50,463 nt of DNA from Candidatus Sungbacteria bacterium RIFCSPLOWO2_02_FULL_51_17 (lineage in GTDB: Bacteria > Patescibacteriota > Minisyncoccia > Sungbacterales > GWA2-42-14): contig MHQW01000043.1 in the NCBI GenBank assembly GCA_001820785.1, positions 24,931 to 75,393 on the forward strand, read 5' to 3'. This document shows, in pieces, positions 18,266 to 26,338 of this stretch (positions are counted from its first letter, which is position 1; every line of letters starts with the position of its first letter). The notes below the pieces were generated by a model. The model made no database searches. It was not told the origin of the DNA and saw only the letters and a list, made by a program, of their open reading frames with translations. Both the position numbers and the translations under genes were made by a program.

Positions 18266-19327
18266 TCAACCGCATCCGCATATGCCGGTACCGAGCGGGT
18301 TCGTGAATTGATCCCATACGGCGTTTGGATAGGCCGCACAAATCAAGTTAAGGCACCCATCCGGGATGTCACAAGCGGCAGAAAACGGTCCGCAATCCTC
18401 AACAAACACGACGCTAACCCCAACGTACTTCCAGCCACAGTTGCAACAATACACCCAGCCATTGAAACCATAGACGGGGTACATGGGGTTAAGGTCCTTG
18501 TAACAATCCGGTTTTGTGTTCCAGGACGGCGTCCAGTCGTTTGATGCCATCGCGACCTCGGGAACTGCAAGCACATATTTTAAGCCGTCAAGAATATCGG
18601 CGATTAATGAGCCGCTCTCTTTCTTGTAGATTAGCCGTTGTGCCCCAGGAAGAACAATATCACTGACACCAACCGCCCCACCCTCCAGTGCCGCACGCTC
18701 CCTTTTAACGATCTCGGGTAAAAGCTCGTTCAGACCGCGTTCCAAAGACGCAACATCGTTTTCGTCAACAGCTCCTCGGGAACGGGCAAATCCGAAGATT
18801 CTGTTCAATGTTTTGTACACCTCCGCGTCCGTATTGAGAGGACTCCGCTCCGAATCTGCCACATATCCTTCAGAAACCATAAGATTTTCAACCTTTTTTA
18901 ACCCTTCGCGATACGCGGGAGGCCAAAGCCGGTCAAAAACCTCGGCTTCACTAAGCCGAGTCCCGGGCTTGGTTGCAAAATATTCCATAAATAAGCTTCC
19001 CTTTTGCCTATCTACTATGCGAAACACTATCGGCGCGATATCGGCAATCTTTGGTGTCTCGTATATTGGCTCCGGGGCTGTTTCCCCTTGAATACGCGTA
19101 GTTGCCTTTGGCATACTTTTTCCACCATCACCAGCAAACACGAGACCTTTTTGCTGTTCAATCTGGCTTAGCACCGCCGAACCACCACCCTCACCGCCCC
19201 CAACCAGAGAAGTCGCCCCCCTTGGCCCCGCACTACCGTTGTCAGATACAAAAAAGAGGTTCCCAAGAACAACAAGGGCAAAAACAGCAAGTAGAGCAAA
19301 AAATGCTATCAATCGTTTCTTTGTCAT
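18266..19327 (-). CDS. Secreted/membrane-anchored protein with Cys-rich C-terminus
   Basis: Likely start MTKKRLIAFFALLAVFALVVLGNLFF (19327); about 10 Cys in the final ~85 aa (VYCCNCGW, CDIPDGCLNLIC, GICGCG). Confidence 0.7.
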   Translation of the reverse strand: MTKKRLIAFFALLAVFALVVLGNLFFVSDNGSAGPRGATSLVGGGEGGGSAVLSQIEQQKGLVFAGDGGKSMPKATTRIQGETAPEPIYETPKIADIAPIVFRIVDRQKGSLFMEYFATKPGTRLSEAEVFDRLWPPAYREGLKKVENLMVSEGYVADSERSPLNTDAEVYKTLNRIFGFARSRGAVDENDVASLERGLNELLPEIVKRERAALEGGAVGVSDIVLPGAQRLIYKKESGSLIADILDGLKYVLAVPEVAMASNDWTPSWNTKPDCYKDLNPMYPVYGFNGWVYCCNCGWKYVGVSVVFVEDCGPFSAACDIPDGCLNLICAAYPNAVWDQFTNPLGTGICGCG

Positions 19328-19413
19328 AGTGCTTTCATTATACAGTTCTTTAAAATATTTGAAACAGCGCGCTGTCCAAAGACGGTTTTTTGCCATCCGC
19401 CCACAACCCCCCG

Positions 19414-19422
19414 TTATCCACA
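19414..19422 (+). promoter_or_regulatory. Consensus DnaA-box sequence TTATCCACA upstream of T4SS-like operon
   Basis: Exact TTATCCACA; tataat at 19454-19459 just downstream. Confidence 0.35.
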
Positions 19423-19465
19423 GGATTGTAACGGGTCTTGCACAGGGAAAGAGTATAATAAAGAA

Positions 19466-20512
19466 GTGAAATCCGTGGCGACCCTACTGAAAAGATCAAT
19501 ATACGCAAGGGCCACCCTTGCCCTTTTTGCCATTACCGCTGTGGGAGGCGCTGTGTTCCTCCTGCTTTTACCAACACCAGAAGAGCGGCTTCAGAAAGCG
19601 CTGGAAGAAAAGGTGGTCTTGAGCGATGAGGAAAAAAAATTGGTGTCAGCACGACTGGAAGAACTAAGCGGAGATGCCGATAGCGACGGCCTAAAGGACT
19701 GGGAAGAACTGATATACAAGACCGACAAGGACAATCCGGACACAGACGGCGACGGGGCTAAAGACGGGGAAGAGGTTCGTGCTGGAAGGAACCCGCTTAA
19801 AACAGGACCGAACGACGACATTCTTGGAACACTTTCGGACGAAACCGCCAAAGAATCAGCCGATGCTGCGCGTCCGATCTCAAACAAAATTGCAGATATT
19901 CTGTTGCAAGACCAGGCGTTTGCGGCGGCCCTCACCAATGGCCCCGAATCACTCACTGACGAAGACGTTGCCCGACTCGCAGAGCGTGTGTATGCGGCGC
20001 GCCCTAATATCGGCGAATCCGTGGACAGCGCCGCCCTGTGGCATCCGATAAAAATCATTACCGACAACTCACCGCTTGCGATAAAAAATTACTTCAACGC
20101 CCTGGGAGCAATCCTTATCAAATACCTGTCCGGCCCTGCCGAAGAGGATTCGCTTGCGATCATTGAGCGCGCGCTAGCAAAAAACAACCTTGCAGAACTT
20201 TACGCGCTCAACTCAAAGGTGGAACTTCTTGACCGAAGCATCGCCGCATTACAAAACGTTCCCACCCCTTCTTCGCTCGTTGATTTTCAAAAAAAAGAAC
20301 TGTTGCTTTTTGCGAAAACAAAAAATGAGCTGGCAGCACTTGCGAAAGCCGAGGAAGACCCGGCCGTCATGATATTTCTTGTCCCAGAGGTCCTAAAGTT
20401 AAAAAAGGAGGCAGGCAACTTCCATCGCGAGCTGATAGCGTGGCTTGCCGGACGATCAATAATGTTCAGCAATGAGGAGGGCGGGGTCTTCTTCAATAAA
20501 GAACAGGGATAA
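19466..20512 (+). CDS. Membrane-anchored protein with calcium-binding type III-like repeats
   Basis: N-terminal TM, then DADSDGLKDWEELIYKTDKDNPDTDGDGAKDGEEVRAGRNPLK; GTG start. Confidence 0.75.
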   Translation: MKSVATLLKRSIYARATLALFAITAVGGAVFLLLLPTPEERLQKALEEKVVLSDEEKKLVSARLEELSGDADSDGLKDWEELIYKTDKDNPDTDGDGAKDGEEVRAGRNPLKTGPNDDILGTLSDETAKESADAARPISNKIADILLQDQAFAAALTNGPESLTDEDVARLAERVYAARPNIGESVDSAALWHPIKIITDNSPLAIKNYFNALGAILIKYLSGPAEEDSLAIIERALAKNNLAELYALNSKVELLDRSIAALQNVPTPSSLVDFQKKELLLFAKTKNELAALAKAEEDPAVMIFLVPEVLKLKKEAGNFHRELIAWLAGRSIMFSNEEGGVFFNKEQG

Positions 20513-21388
20513 ATGTCTATTTTTTCAAAAAAAACTTCACCAATTATTTCGTCTCTTATCCTCGGGGCGTTCGTCCTGGGCCTTTTGTTCCCGTTGTCCA
20601 TTCCCCGCGAGACACAAGCGTCTGTCCCACAACATTGCAGCTTAGTAGATGACCTTTGCACCAAAGAGGTGTCCGCGCGCCTTTCTTCTCTAAGCTGGGA
20701 CGCCCTTATTGGTTCCATTTTCTCCTGGGACGCGCTTTCAACTATGGCAGCAAAGGCCTTTATCAAGATCCTGCGCGAAATCGTTATAACATATATCAGA
20801 ACAGGGAGGTTTCAGAAACCCACGTTTGTGCTCAACTACATGCTTGATCCGCAGATGATGGCGGAAAACGCGGCGCGAATATTTTTATCAGACCTCACTG
20901 GACTCAATTTTTGTTCAAACGTGGGAGATGTAAGCAGAAATCTTTCTTTTTCGCTCAACCTCTCCCTTTCGCTGGAATGCTCACTTGCAAATAAAAATGA
21001 TTTCAATCGGATACTGACCGACTACATCCGCCGTCCGGAAACCGTCACTCCACGGGACTATTACTTATGGCTTCAGAGAGAGAATGATTACACTCACTCC
21101 GTCATTACCGCCGAATCAAAAAAACTTGAGGCCGAAGCCCGGGCGCTCATCGGTCGCGCCGCGGAAACCATAACGGGCGATGGCTTTCTTGGCATCCGCG
21201 ACCCCGCAACGGGCAAGGTAAAAACACCGGGTGAGATCGTCGCGGAACCCCTACGCCAGACGATCGCCTCGGACTATCGCGGCGTGGACATTGCCGATGA
21301 ACTGTCTGATGCGGTGGCGGCCGTAATAAACGTCATTTTTTCAACAGTACTGGAGAAAATAATCAATGGAGCTACATCGCTCATTTAA
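20513..21388 (+). CDS. Secreted/membrane protein of T4SS-like locus, unknown function
   Basis: Signal-like N-terminus; starts directly after the upstream stop codon (TAAATG). Confidence 0.7.
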   Translation: MSIFSKKTSPIISSLILGAFVLGLLFPLSIPRETQASVPQHCSLVDDLCTKEVSARLSSLSWDALIGSIFSWDALSTMAAKAFIKILREIVITYIRTGRFQKPTFVLNYMLDPQMMAENAARIFLSDLTGLNFCSNVGDVSRNLSFSLNLSLSLECSLANKNDFNRILTDYIRRPETVTPRDYYLWLQRENDYTHSVITAESKKLEAEARALIGRAAETITGDGFLGIRDPATGKVKTPGEIVAEPLRQTIASDYRGVDIADELSDAVAAVINVIFSTVLEKIINGATSLI

Positions 21389-21514
21389 CCCCACAATGAA
21401 CGCTTCCTGCAAAACACACTTGCAAAGACCGTTGTGTTACAGAAAACAGCATCCTCGGATCTTGTCTGATCTCTGCTCACACCAAAGAATGTAGTCATCG
21501 TTTACTCGCATCGC

Positions 21515-23863
21515 ATGTTTACAACCTGCCTTACAACGCAAAAATTTGTCGCAACCGCTCTTCTTCTGTCGGTTGCGCTTGGCGTCTTCCAGCCGCTTTC
21601 AGCGTTCGCAGAACCGGTAGGAGTTGAGTTTGGCGGTTCCGATCCGGGGGTCTCTGCAACCACCGATTATACCGCCCTCCAAAAGGATTCGGGGAACTGG
21701 AAAGCAAGCGAGATAAGCGCAAGCGCCAAAACCGGCCAAGGACAGAACTATAACACCTCCTGCTGGGGCGTCCTCTATGCGTTTGTGTGTGGTGGCATGT
21801 TACTGGTAGAGGCAATACTGGATTCGCTTGGGTGGATTCTCACCAGTATCGCCGAATACCTTTTCTTCTATGCAATTGAGGTAAACTTTTCTTCTTTTGA
21901 CCAGTCCGCGAAGGATTTTACCCAAATAGGCGTTCTTGGTTGGCGAGTTACGCGGGATGTGGCAAACATGTTCTTTGTGTTTATTCTGCTGTGGATCGCG
22001 CTTGCAACGATATTCAACTTCGGGCAATACACCGCCAAACAAACACTTCCGAAACTTATTATCGCGGCCCTCTTGATTAATTTCAGCTTGCCCATTGCCT
22101 CAATTGTCATCACAGGAACCAACTATCTTGCCGGCATATTCATTGCAGACCTTCAAAGGCAGGGCGGTCCGCGCGATATCATCTCAAAAATGGGCCTGGA
22201 CGGTGACCGGATCACAAAACAGGTCGGTACCACACGCCCGCCCGGCGGGGGAGGAGACACCAGTCAGCAAAAAGTTGACGCCGCCCTCCTAAAAACAGAA
22301 ACCTATGTGGACTCAAACGGAAACACCGTCACGGTTGACGCAACAGGGTGCCAGGCTCAGGCGCCCGCTAGCGACCCAGCAAACTTTATGAAAAGAATGA
22401 AGGCGTGCGCAGCCGTAGATCTTACTATCCGCGAAAACTTATCGGCGGTGTATAATGCCCAAAATGGGGCAGGAACGGTTGGCGCGATCGGCCAGCGCGT
22501 TATGGTTAAAATGATCGCCTACCCCATTGCAACCTTCGTCCTTTTCGCAGGAGCAATCTTTCTTATGATCCGGCTCGTTTCCCTTACGTTCATCATCATC
22601 CTTGCCCCAATGGCATTCCTTTTTATGGTGCTTCCTTCTACCCAGCAATACTACAGCCAGTGGTGGGATCGGCTCGTCAAATGGTCGTTTTTCTTCCCGG
22701 CTTTTTCCTTCTTTTTCTGGCTATCGCTCAAGGTGCTTGGCCTCATTACCCAGACCACCGATGTTGGCATCGGACCCCAGGTTGCTCAATTGATAATCGG
22801 CGCCATGATGATGATAGCGTCGTTGACAGTCGCGCAACAAATGGGCATCTCTGCCGCAGGCACCGTTAATGGGTGGGGCAGGAGAATGGCATACGGTTCC
22901 GGAAGATGGGCACGCAGAACGTCATACCGAAAGACCGTCGGCTCAAAGCCAGTCCAGGCGGGACTAGAAAAAGTGCGAAGTGCCGCGGTAAGTGCAGGAG
23001 CTCCAATGTGGGTAAGAAGAAACCTTGCAAAGGTCACCGCCGAGTCCGAGCGTCTGGGCAAGATCTCAACCGAGAAGAAGTATGGATATCTCAAGAACCT
23101 CAAACCGGAAGATCGCGGCAAGGAACTCAACTTTGCCAAGAAGGCCGATATGGAGGTGTTCAATAAGATGAGCGCACGAGACCAGCAAGAGGCGGTGAAC
23201 GGCCTTACCGCAGAAAAACAGGTGCAGGCATTCCACTCTGCACAGGCCCACGGCATGGGCAACCTCATTCTCAACGCAACGAACAACCCCGAGGTCATCG
23301 TGAACATTGAAAAGCCGGGCCTGCAAAATGCCAACCCCGTTGAATTTAGGAAACAAATAGTGAAGGAGGTTCAGCAAATGGCAAATGCAAATAAACTCGG
23401 AGATATATCACCCGAGTTCATTCGGAGCGAGCACTTCACGAACTGGATGGCGAGCGCAAAACAAGAAGAGATAGAGCAACTCTTCAAATCATCAGAAAAA
23501 GACGTGCGAAATGCTTTTGCAGATACGATTCAAAGCACCTATGACCAGGCACAAGAAATGGGAGCGGCCGCGGCCGCTATGGCGCCAGTCGCTGATCGTG
23601 ACCGAATATTTGACCAGGCATTCCAGCGCGATCTTGGTACCCGCATGTCTGCGGAGGTCAACCAATACCTTACGACATCTCCACACTTCCAGACGGTTAT
23701 GATGGGAGGTGCGCCCGTACTAAAACAGCGACGAACCGCCGATGAGGAACTACTAAGATTAATCAGAGCGGGAGGGCCCGCCGCCGCAGGTGGCACAACC
23801 CCCGCCACACCAGCAGCCCCGGCCGCGCCCCCCGCCGGCACTCCCCCGGGTGGCACACCGTAA
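21515..23863 (+). CDS. VirB6/TrbL-like polytopic membrane protein
   Basis: 782 aa; signal-like N-terminus, multiple TM helices (LGWRVTRDVANMFFVFILLWIALATIFNF, LVSLTFIIILAPMAFLFMVLPSTQQYYSQWWDRLVKWSFFFPAFSFFFWL), long charged C-terminal region and Pro/Ala tail. Confidence 0.78.
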   Translation: MFTTCLTTQKFVATALLLSVALGVFQPLSAFAEPVGVEFGGSDPGVSATTDYTALQKDSGNWKASEISASAKTGQGQNYNTSCWGVLYAFVCGGMLLVEAILDSLGWILTSIAEYLFFYAIEVNFSSFDQSAKDFTQIGVLGWRVTRDVANMFFVFILLWIALATIFNFGQYTAKQTLPKLIIAALLINFSLPIASIVITGTNYLAGIFIADLQRQGGPRDIISKMGLDGDRITKQVGTTRPPGGGGDTSQQKVDAALLKTETYVDSNGNTVTVDATGCQAQAPASDPANFMKRMKACAAVDLTIRENLSAVYNAQNGAGTVGAIGQRVMVKMIAYPIATFVLFAGAIFLMIRLVSLTFIIILAPMAFLFMVLPSTQQYYSQWWDRLVKWSFFFPAFSFFFWLSLKVLGLITQTTDVGIGPQVAQLIIGAMMMIASLTVAQQMGISAAGTVNGWGRRMAYGSGRWARRTSYRKTVGSKPVQAGLEKVRSAAVSAGAPMWVRRNLAKVTAESERLGKISTEKKYGYLKNLKPEDRGKELNFAKKADMEVFNKMSARDQQEAVNGLTAEKQVQAFHSAQAHGMGNLILNATNNPEVIVNIEKPGLQNANPVEFRKQIVKEVQQMANANKLGDISPEFIRSEHFTNWMASAKQEEIEQLFKSSEKDVRNAFADTIQSTYDQAQEMGAAAAAMAPVADRDRIFDQAFQRDLGTRMSAEVNQYLTTSPHFQTVMMGGAPVLKQRRTADEELLRLIRAGGPAAAGGTTPATPAAPAAPPAGTPPGGTP

Positions 23864-23913
23864 TAATGAGAGATCCGTTTTTCCGCGCGTGAGATAATAC
23901 AAAAAGAGACACC

Positions 23914-24987
23914 ATGGAACCCGTAGACACAAAAAAAATTCAAGATGAGGCGGTTCAGCGCTTCAACACCCTGCCCCAGGATGTAAAAGACGCAATGATG
24001 AGCGTTTCTACAAGTGAGATCATTTACGAAACGGGGCGGAAGTTCGGGCTGAACATAGAAAAAACAGGGCTCCTTGCAAAACAGGTTGGCTTTGTCATGC
24101 TCGGCATGCTTCCTGCCCGCGATTTTATCCGCGACATGATAAAAATCCTTGGCGTAGACCCGAAGACCGCACAAGGCCTTGCCGCCGACATCAATCACCG
24201 GATATTCCTCCCCATTCGCGAGAATCTGAAAAAGATCCATGGCGTCGCGTTCAACGAAGATGTCTCGCGACAACCACAAGACATGCCTCAAAAACCTCTT
24301 GACGCGCCACAAGCGTCCGTGACGCCCCACACACCGCACACACAAGAGGCGTCAACCTTGAGGCCCGTCTCTGCTTCCCACGCCCCCGCCGCACCAGAAG
24401 CGATCCTTCCGAAACCGGAGACGCAACCCGCTCCGACTACCCAGCAATTCCAAGCGCCCCCTCCTCAAAAGATCGGAGAAGCAAAATCTGGGCTGGCGCA
24501 ACCACCGATTGCACCGAAACCGCCCGCATTAAGTTCCCTCCAAAAAGATATTGAAAGAGTTCTTGCGCCACTGGAAGATGCCCGGCCGACCATTCGCGTT
24601 CCGGCGCCCGAACGACCCGAAGAAGCGCCGCCCATCCACGCGGTCCCCGCTCAACAAAGAACATCGGCATCACCCCAACCGGATAAAGTCGCGTTCCCAC
24701 AATCAAGCACCACCCAGACAACTCCGAAACCCTTATTTTCTTCCTCGCCCGCCATCTTCCCTTCAGCAACAGAAAAACAGAAAGAGCCGGTAATCACAAA
24801 ACCGGAAGAGCGGGCAATCGCTGCTCCTTCGCTGCCCCCCCCAACCGGAGAGGCGCCAAAGATCAAACAGCCCATCGCAAGCGCCCTCTCGCAGGTCTTA
24901 CAGCCAAAGGCGGAAGGCGCGTTGCATGACCGCATTAAGGACCGGAGCAGCTATAAAGCAGACCCGTATCGTGAACCGGTAGAATAG
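23914..24987 (+). CDS. Proline-rich cytoplasmic protein of T4SS-like locus
   Basis: Folded-looking N-terminus (~130 aa) followed by ~220 aa of Pro/Ala/Gln-rich sequence; no signal peptide. Confidence 0.7.
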   Translation: MEPVDTKKIQDEAVQRFNTLPQDVKDAMMSVSTSEIIYETGRKFGLNIEKTGLLAKQVGFVMLGMLPARDFIRDMIKILGVDPKTAQGLAADINHRIFLPIRENLKKIHGVAFNEDVSRQPQDMPQKPLDAPQASVTPHTPHTQEASTLRPVSASHAPAAPEAILPKPETQPAPTTQQFQAPPPQKIGEAKSGLAQPPIAPKPPALSSLQKDIERVLAPLEDARPTIRVPAPERPEEAPPIHAVPAQQRTSASPQPDKVAFPQSSTTQTTPKPLFSSSPAIFPSATEKQKEPVITKPEERAIAAPSLPPPTGEAPKIKQPIASALSQVLQPKAEGALHDRIKDRSSYKADPYREPVE

Positions 24988-25195
24988 GGGTTGGCCGCAA
25001 GACGCCATCACAAAAAATTCCGCTGGGTACGCTTTTGTACCCGGTACCCAAAATGACATTTTTCTTTTTGTGTCCTTTTGGGTGCCACGCACCGCCGAGC
25101 AGCAGGGGCACCCGTTCCGGCTTGTTTTTGCTTACGAAATGGACTCTCCCCACTATTTAGCCGCACCACAAGCGCCAGACGGATAAGAGAACATC

Positions 25196-25603
25196 ATGCA
25201 ACAATACCAGGTACCACAATTCATTATGATAGAAGACAAGATCATCGGCCCGCTTACCCTAAAGCAGTTCTTCTATCTGTTGGGAGGGGGCGGCGCTCTT
25301 ATCATTGCCTATGCGTTCCTAAATTTCATTTTTTTCGTGATCGTCGGAATTCCCATAGGCGCGCTCACCGCCGCGATGGCATTCCTCAAAATACAAGAGC
25401 GCCCCTTTCCACAGATGATCGTAAATGTCATCAACTTCTACACAAAGCCCCGCTTATATGTATGGAAAAACCTGCCACCGGCAAAAAAGAAGCGGGAAAG
25501 CGCGCAGGTGCCGGTAACAGCAATCCCTCGCATGAGCGAGAGCAAATTGTCGGAGCTTGCCTGGTCGCTTGATATTCACGAAAAAGTTAAACGAGAAGAA
25601 TAG
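25196..25603 (+). CDS. PrgI/VirB3-like membrane protein
   Basis: 135 aa; MQQYQVPQFIMIEDKIIGPLTLKQFFYLLGGGGALIIAYAFLNFIFFVIVGIPIGALTAAMAFLKIQERPF, PrgI-family pattern. Confidence 0.85.
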   Translation: MQQYQVPQFIMIEDKIIGPLTLKQFFYLLGGGGALIIAYAFLNFIFFVIVGIPIGALTAAMAFLKIQERPFPQMIVNVINFYTKPRLYVWKNLPPAKKKRESAQVPVTAIPRMSESKLSELAWSLDIHEKVKREE

Positions 25604-25611
25604 TACCTTCC

Positions 25612-26307
25612 ATGCCCCTTCCAAAACAGGAACAATCGGTGAAAGCAAAATCCGCGCAAGCAGCGCAGGACTTTTTAGCCGTTGATACCATTCGCGACGG
25701 CATCATAACCCTTAAAAACGGGGGCCTGCGAAAGATCCTTATGACTTCGTCGCTTAATTTCGCGCTAAAGTCCGCCGATGAGCAGGATGCTATTATTTTT
25801 CAATATCAGAACTTCATCAACGCCGTTGATTTCTCGCTTCAATTCGTCGTACAGTCCCGAAAACTGAATATCACCCCGTACCTTCAAATACTCAAGGAGC
25901 GGGAAAAAGAGGAGGCGAACGACTTATTAAAGGTGCAAATATCGGAATATCGCGAGTTCATACGCTCGTTCGTAGAACTTTCAAACGTAGTATCAAAGGC
26001 CTTCTATATCGTCATTCCGTTCAACCCCACACTGATGTCTGGCAAAGGAGGTCTTTTTGGCGGCATGGGAGGGAAAAAACGGACAGAAGAGGAAAATTTT
26101 CTTGAGTACAAAACACAGATAGACCAGCGGGTGGATGCGGTGTCGCTCGGTCTTATCCGCTTCGGCATACGAACAGCGCCGCTTAACACGGAGGAGCTTA
26201 TTGAACTCTTCTATGGACTCTACAATCCGGGAGAGTTGGGTAAAGAGAAACCGATATCGCAGGAAACCGTCGCGAATCTTGAGAGTGCGCAGGATGCCCT
26301 GCGGTAA
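25612..26307 (+). CDS. VirB4 N-terminal-domain-like protein encoded separately
   Basis: 231 aa; DTIRDGIITLKNGGLRKILMTSSLNFALKSADEQDAIIFQYQNFINAVDFSLQFVVQSR resembles the VirB4/TraC N-terminal region; directly precedes the ATPase ORF. Confidence 0.72.
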   Translation: MPLPKQEQSVKAKSAQAAQDFLAVDTIRDGIITLKNGGLRKILMTSSLNFALKSADEQDAIIFQYQNFINAVDFSLQFVVQSRKLNITPYLQILKEREKEEANDLLKVQISEYREFIRSFVELSNVVSKAFYIVIPFNPTLMSGKGGLFGGMGGKKRTEEENFLEYKTQIDQRVDAVSLGLIRFGIRTAPLNTEELIELFYGLYNPGELGKEKPISQETVANLESAQDALR

Positions 26308-26338
26308 CGACCTTGGCAGTAGTGCCTGAAGAACAACT

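Noticed and set aside
23740-24940. Pro/Ala-rich sequence as a possible tandem DNA repeat or CRISPR-like array
   Set aside because: Low-complexity protein coding only; no regular repeat-spacer periodicity at the DNA level.
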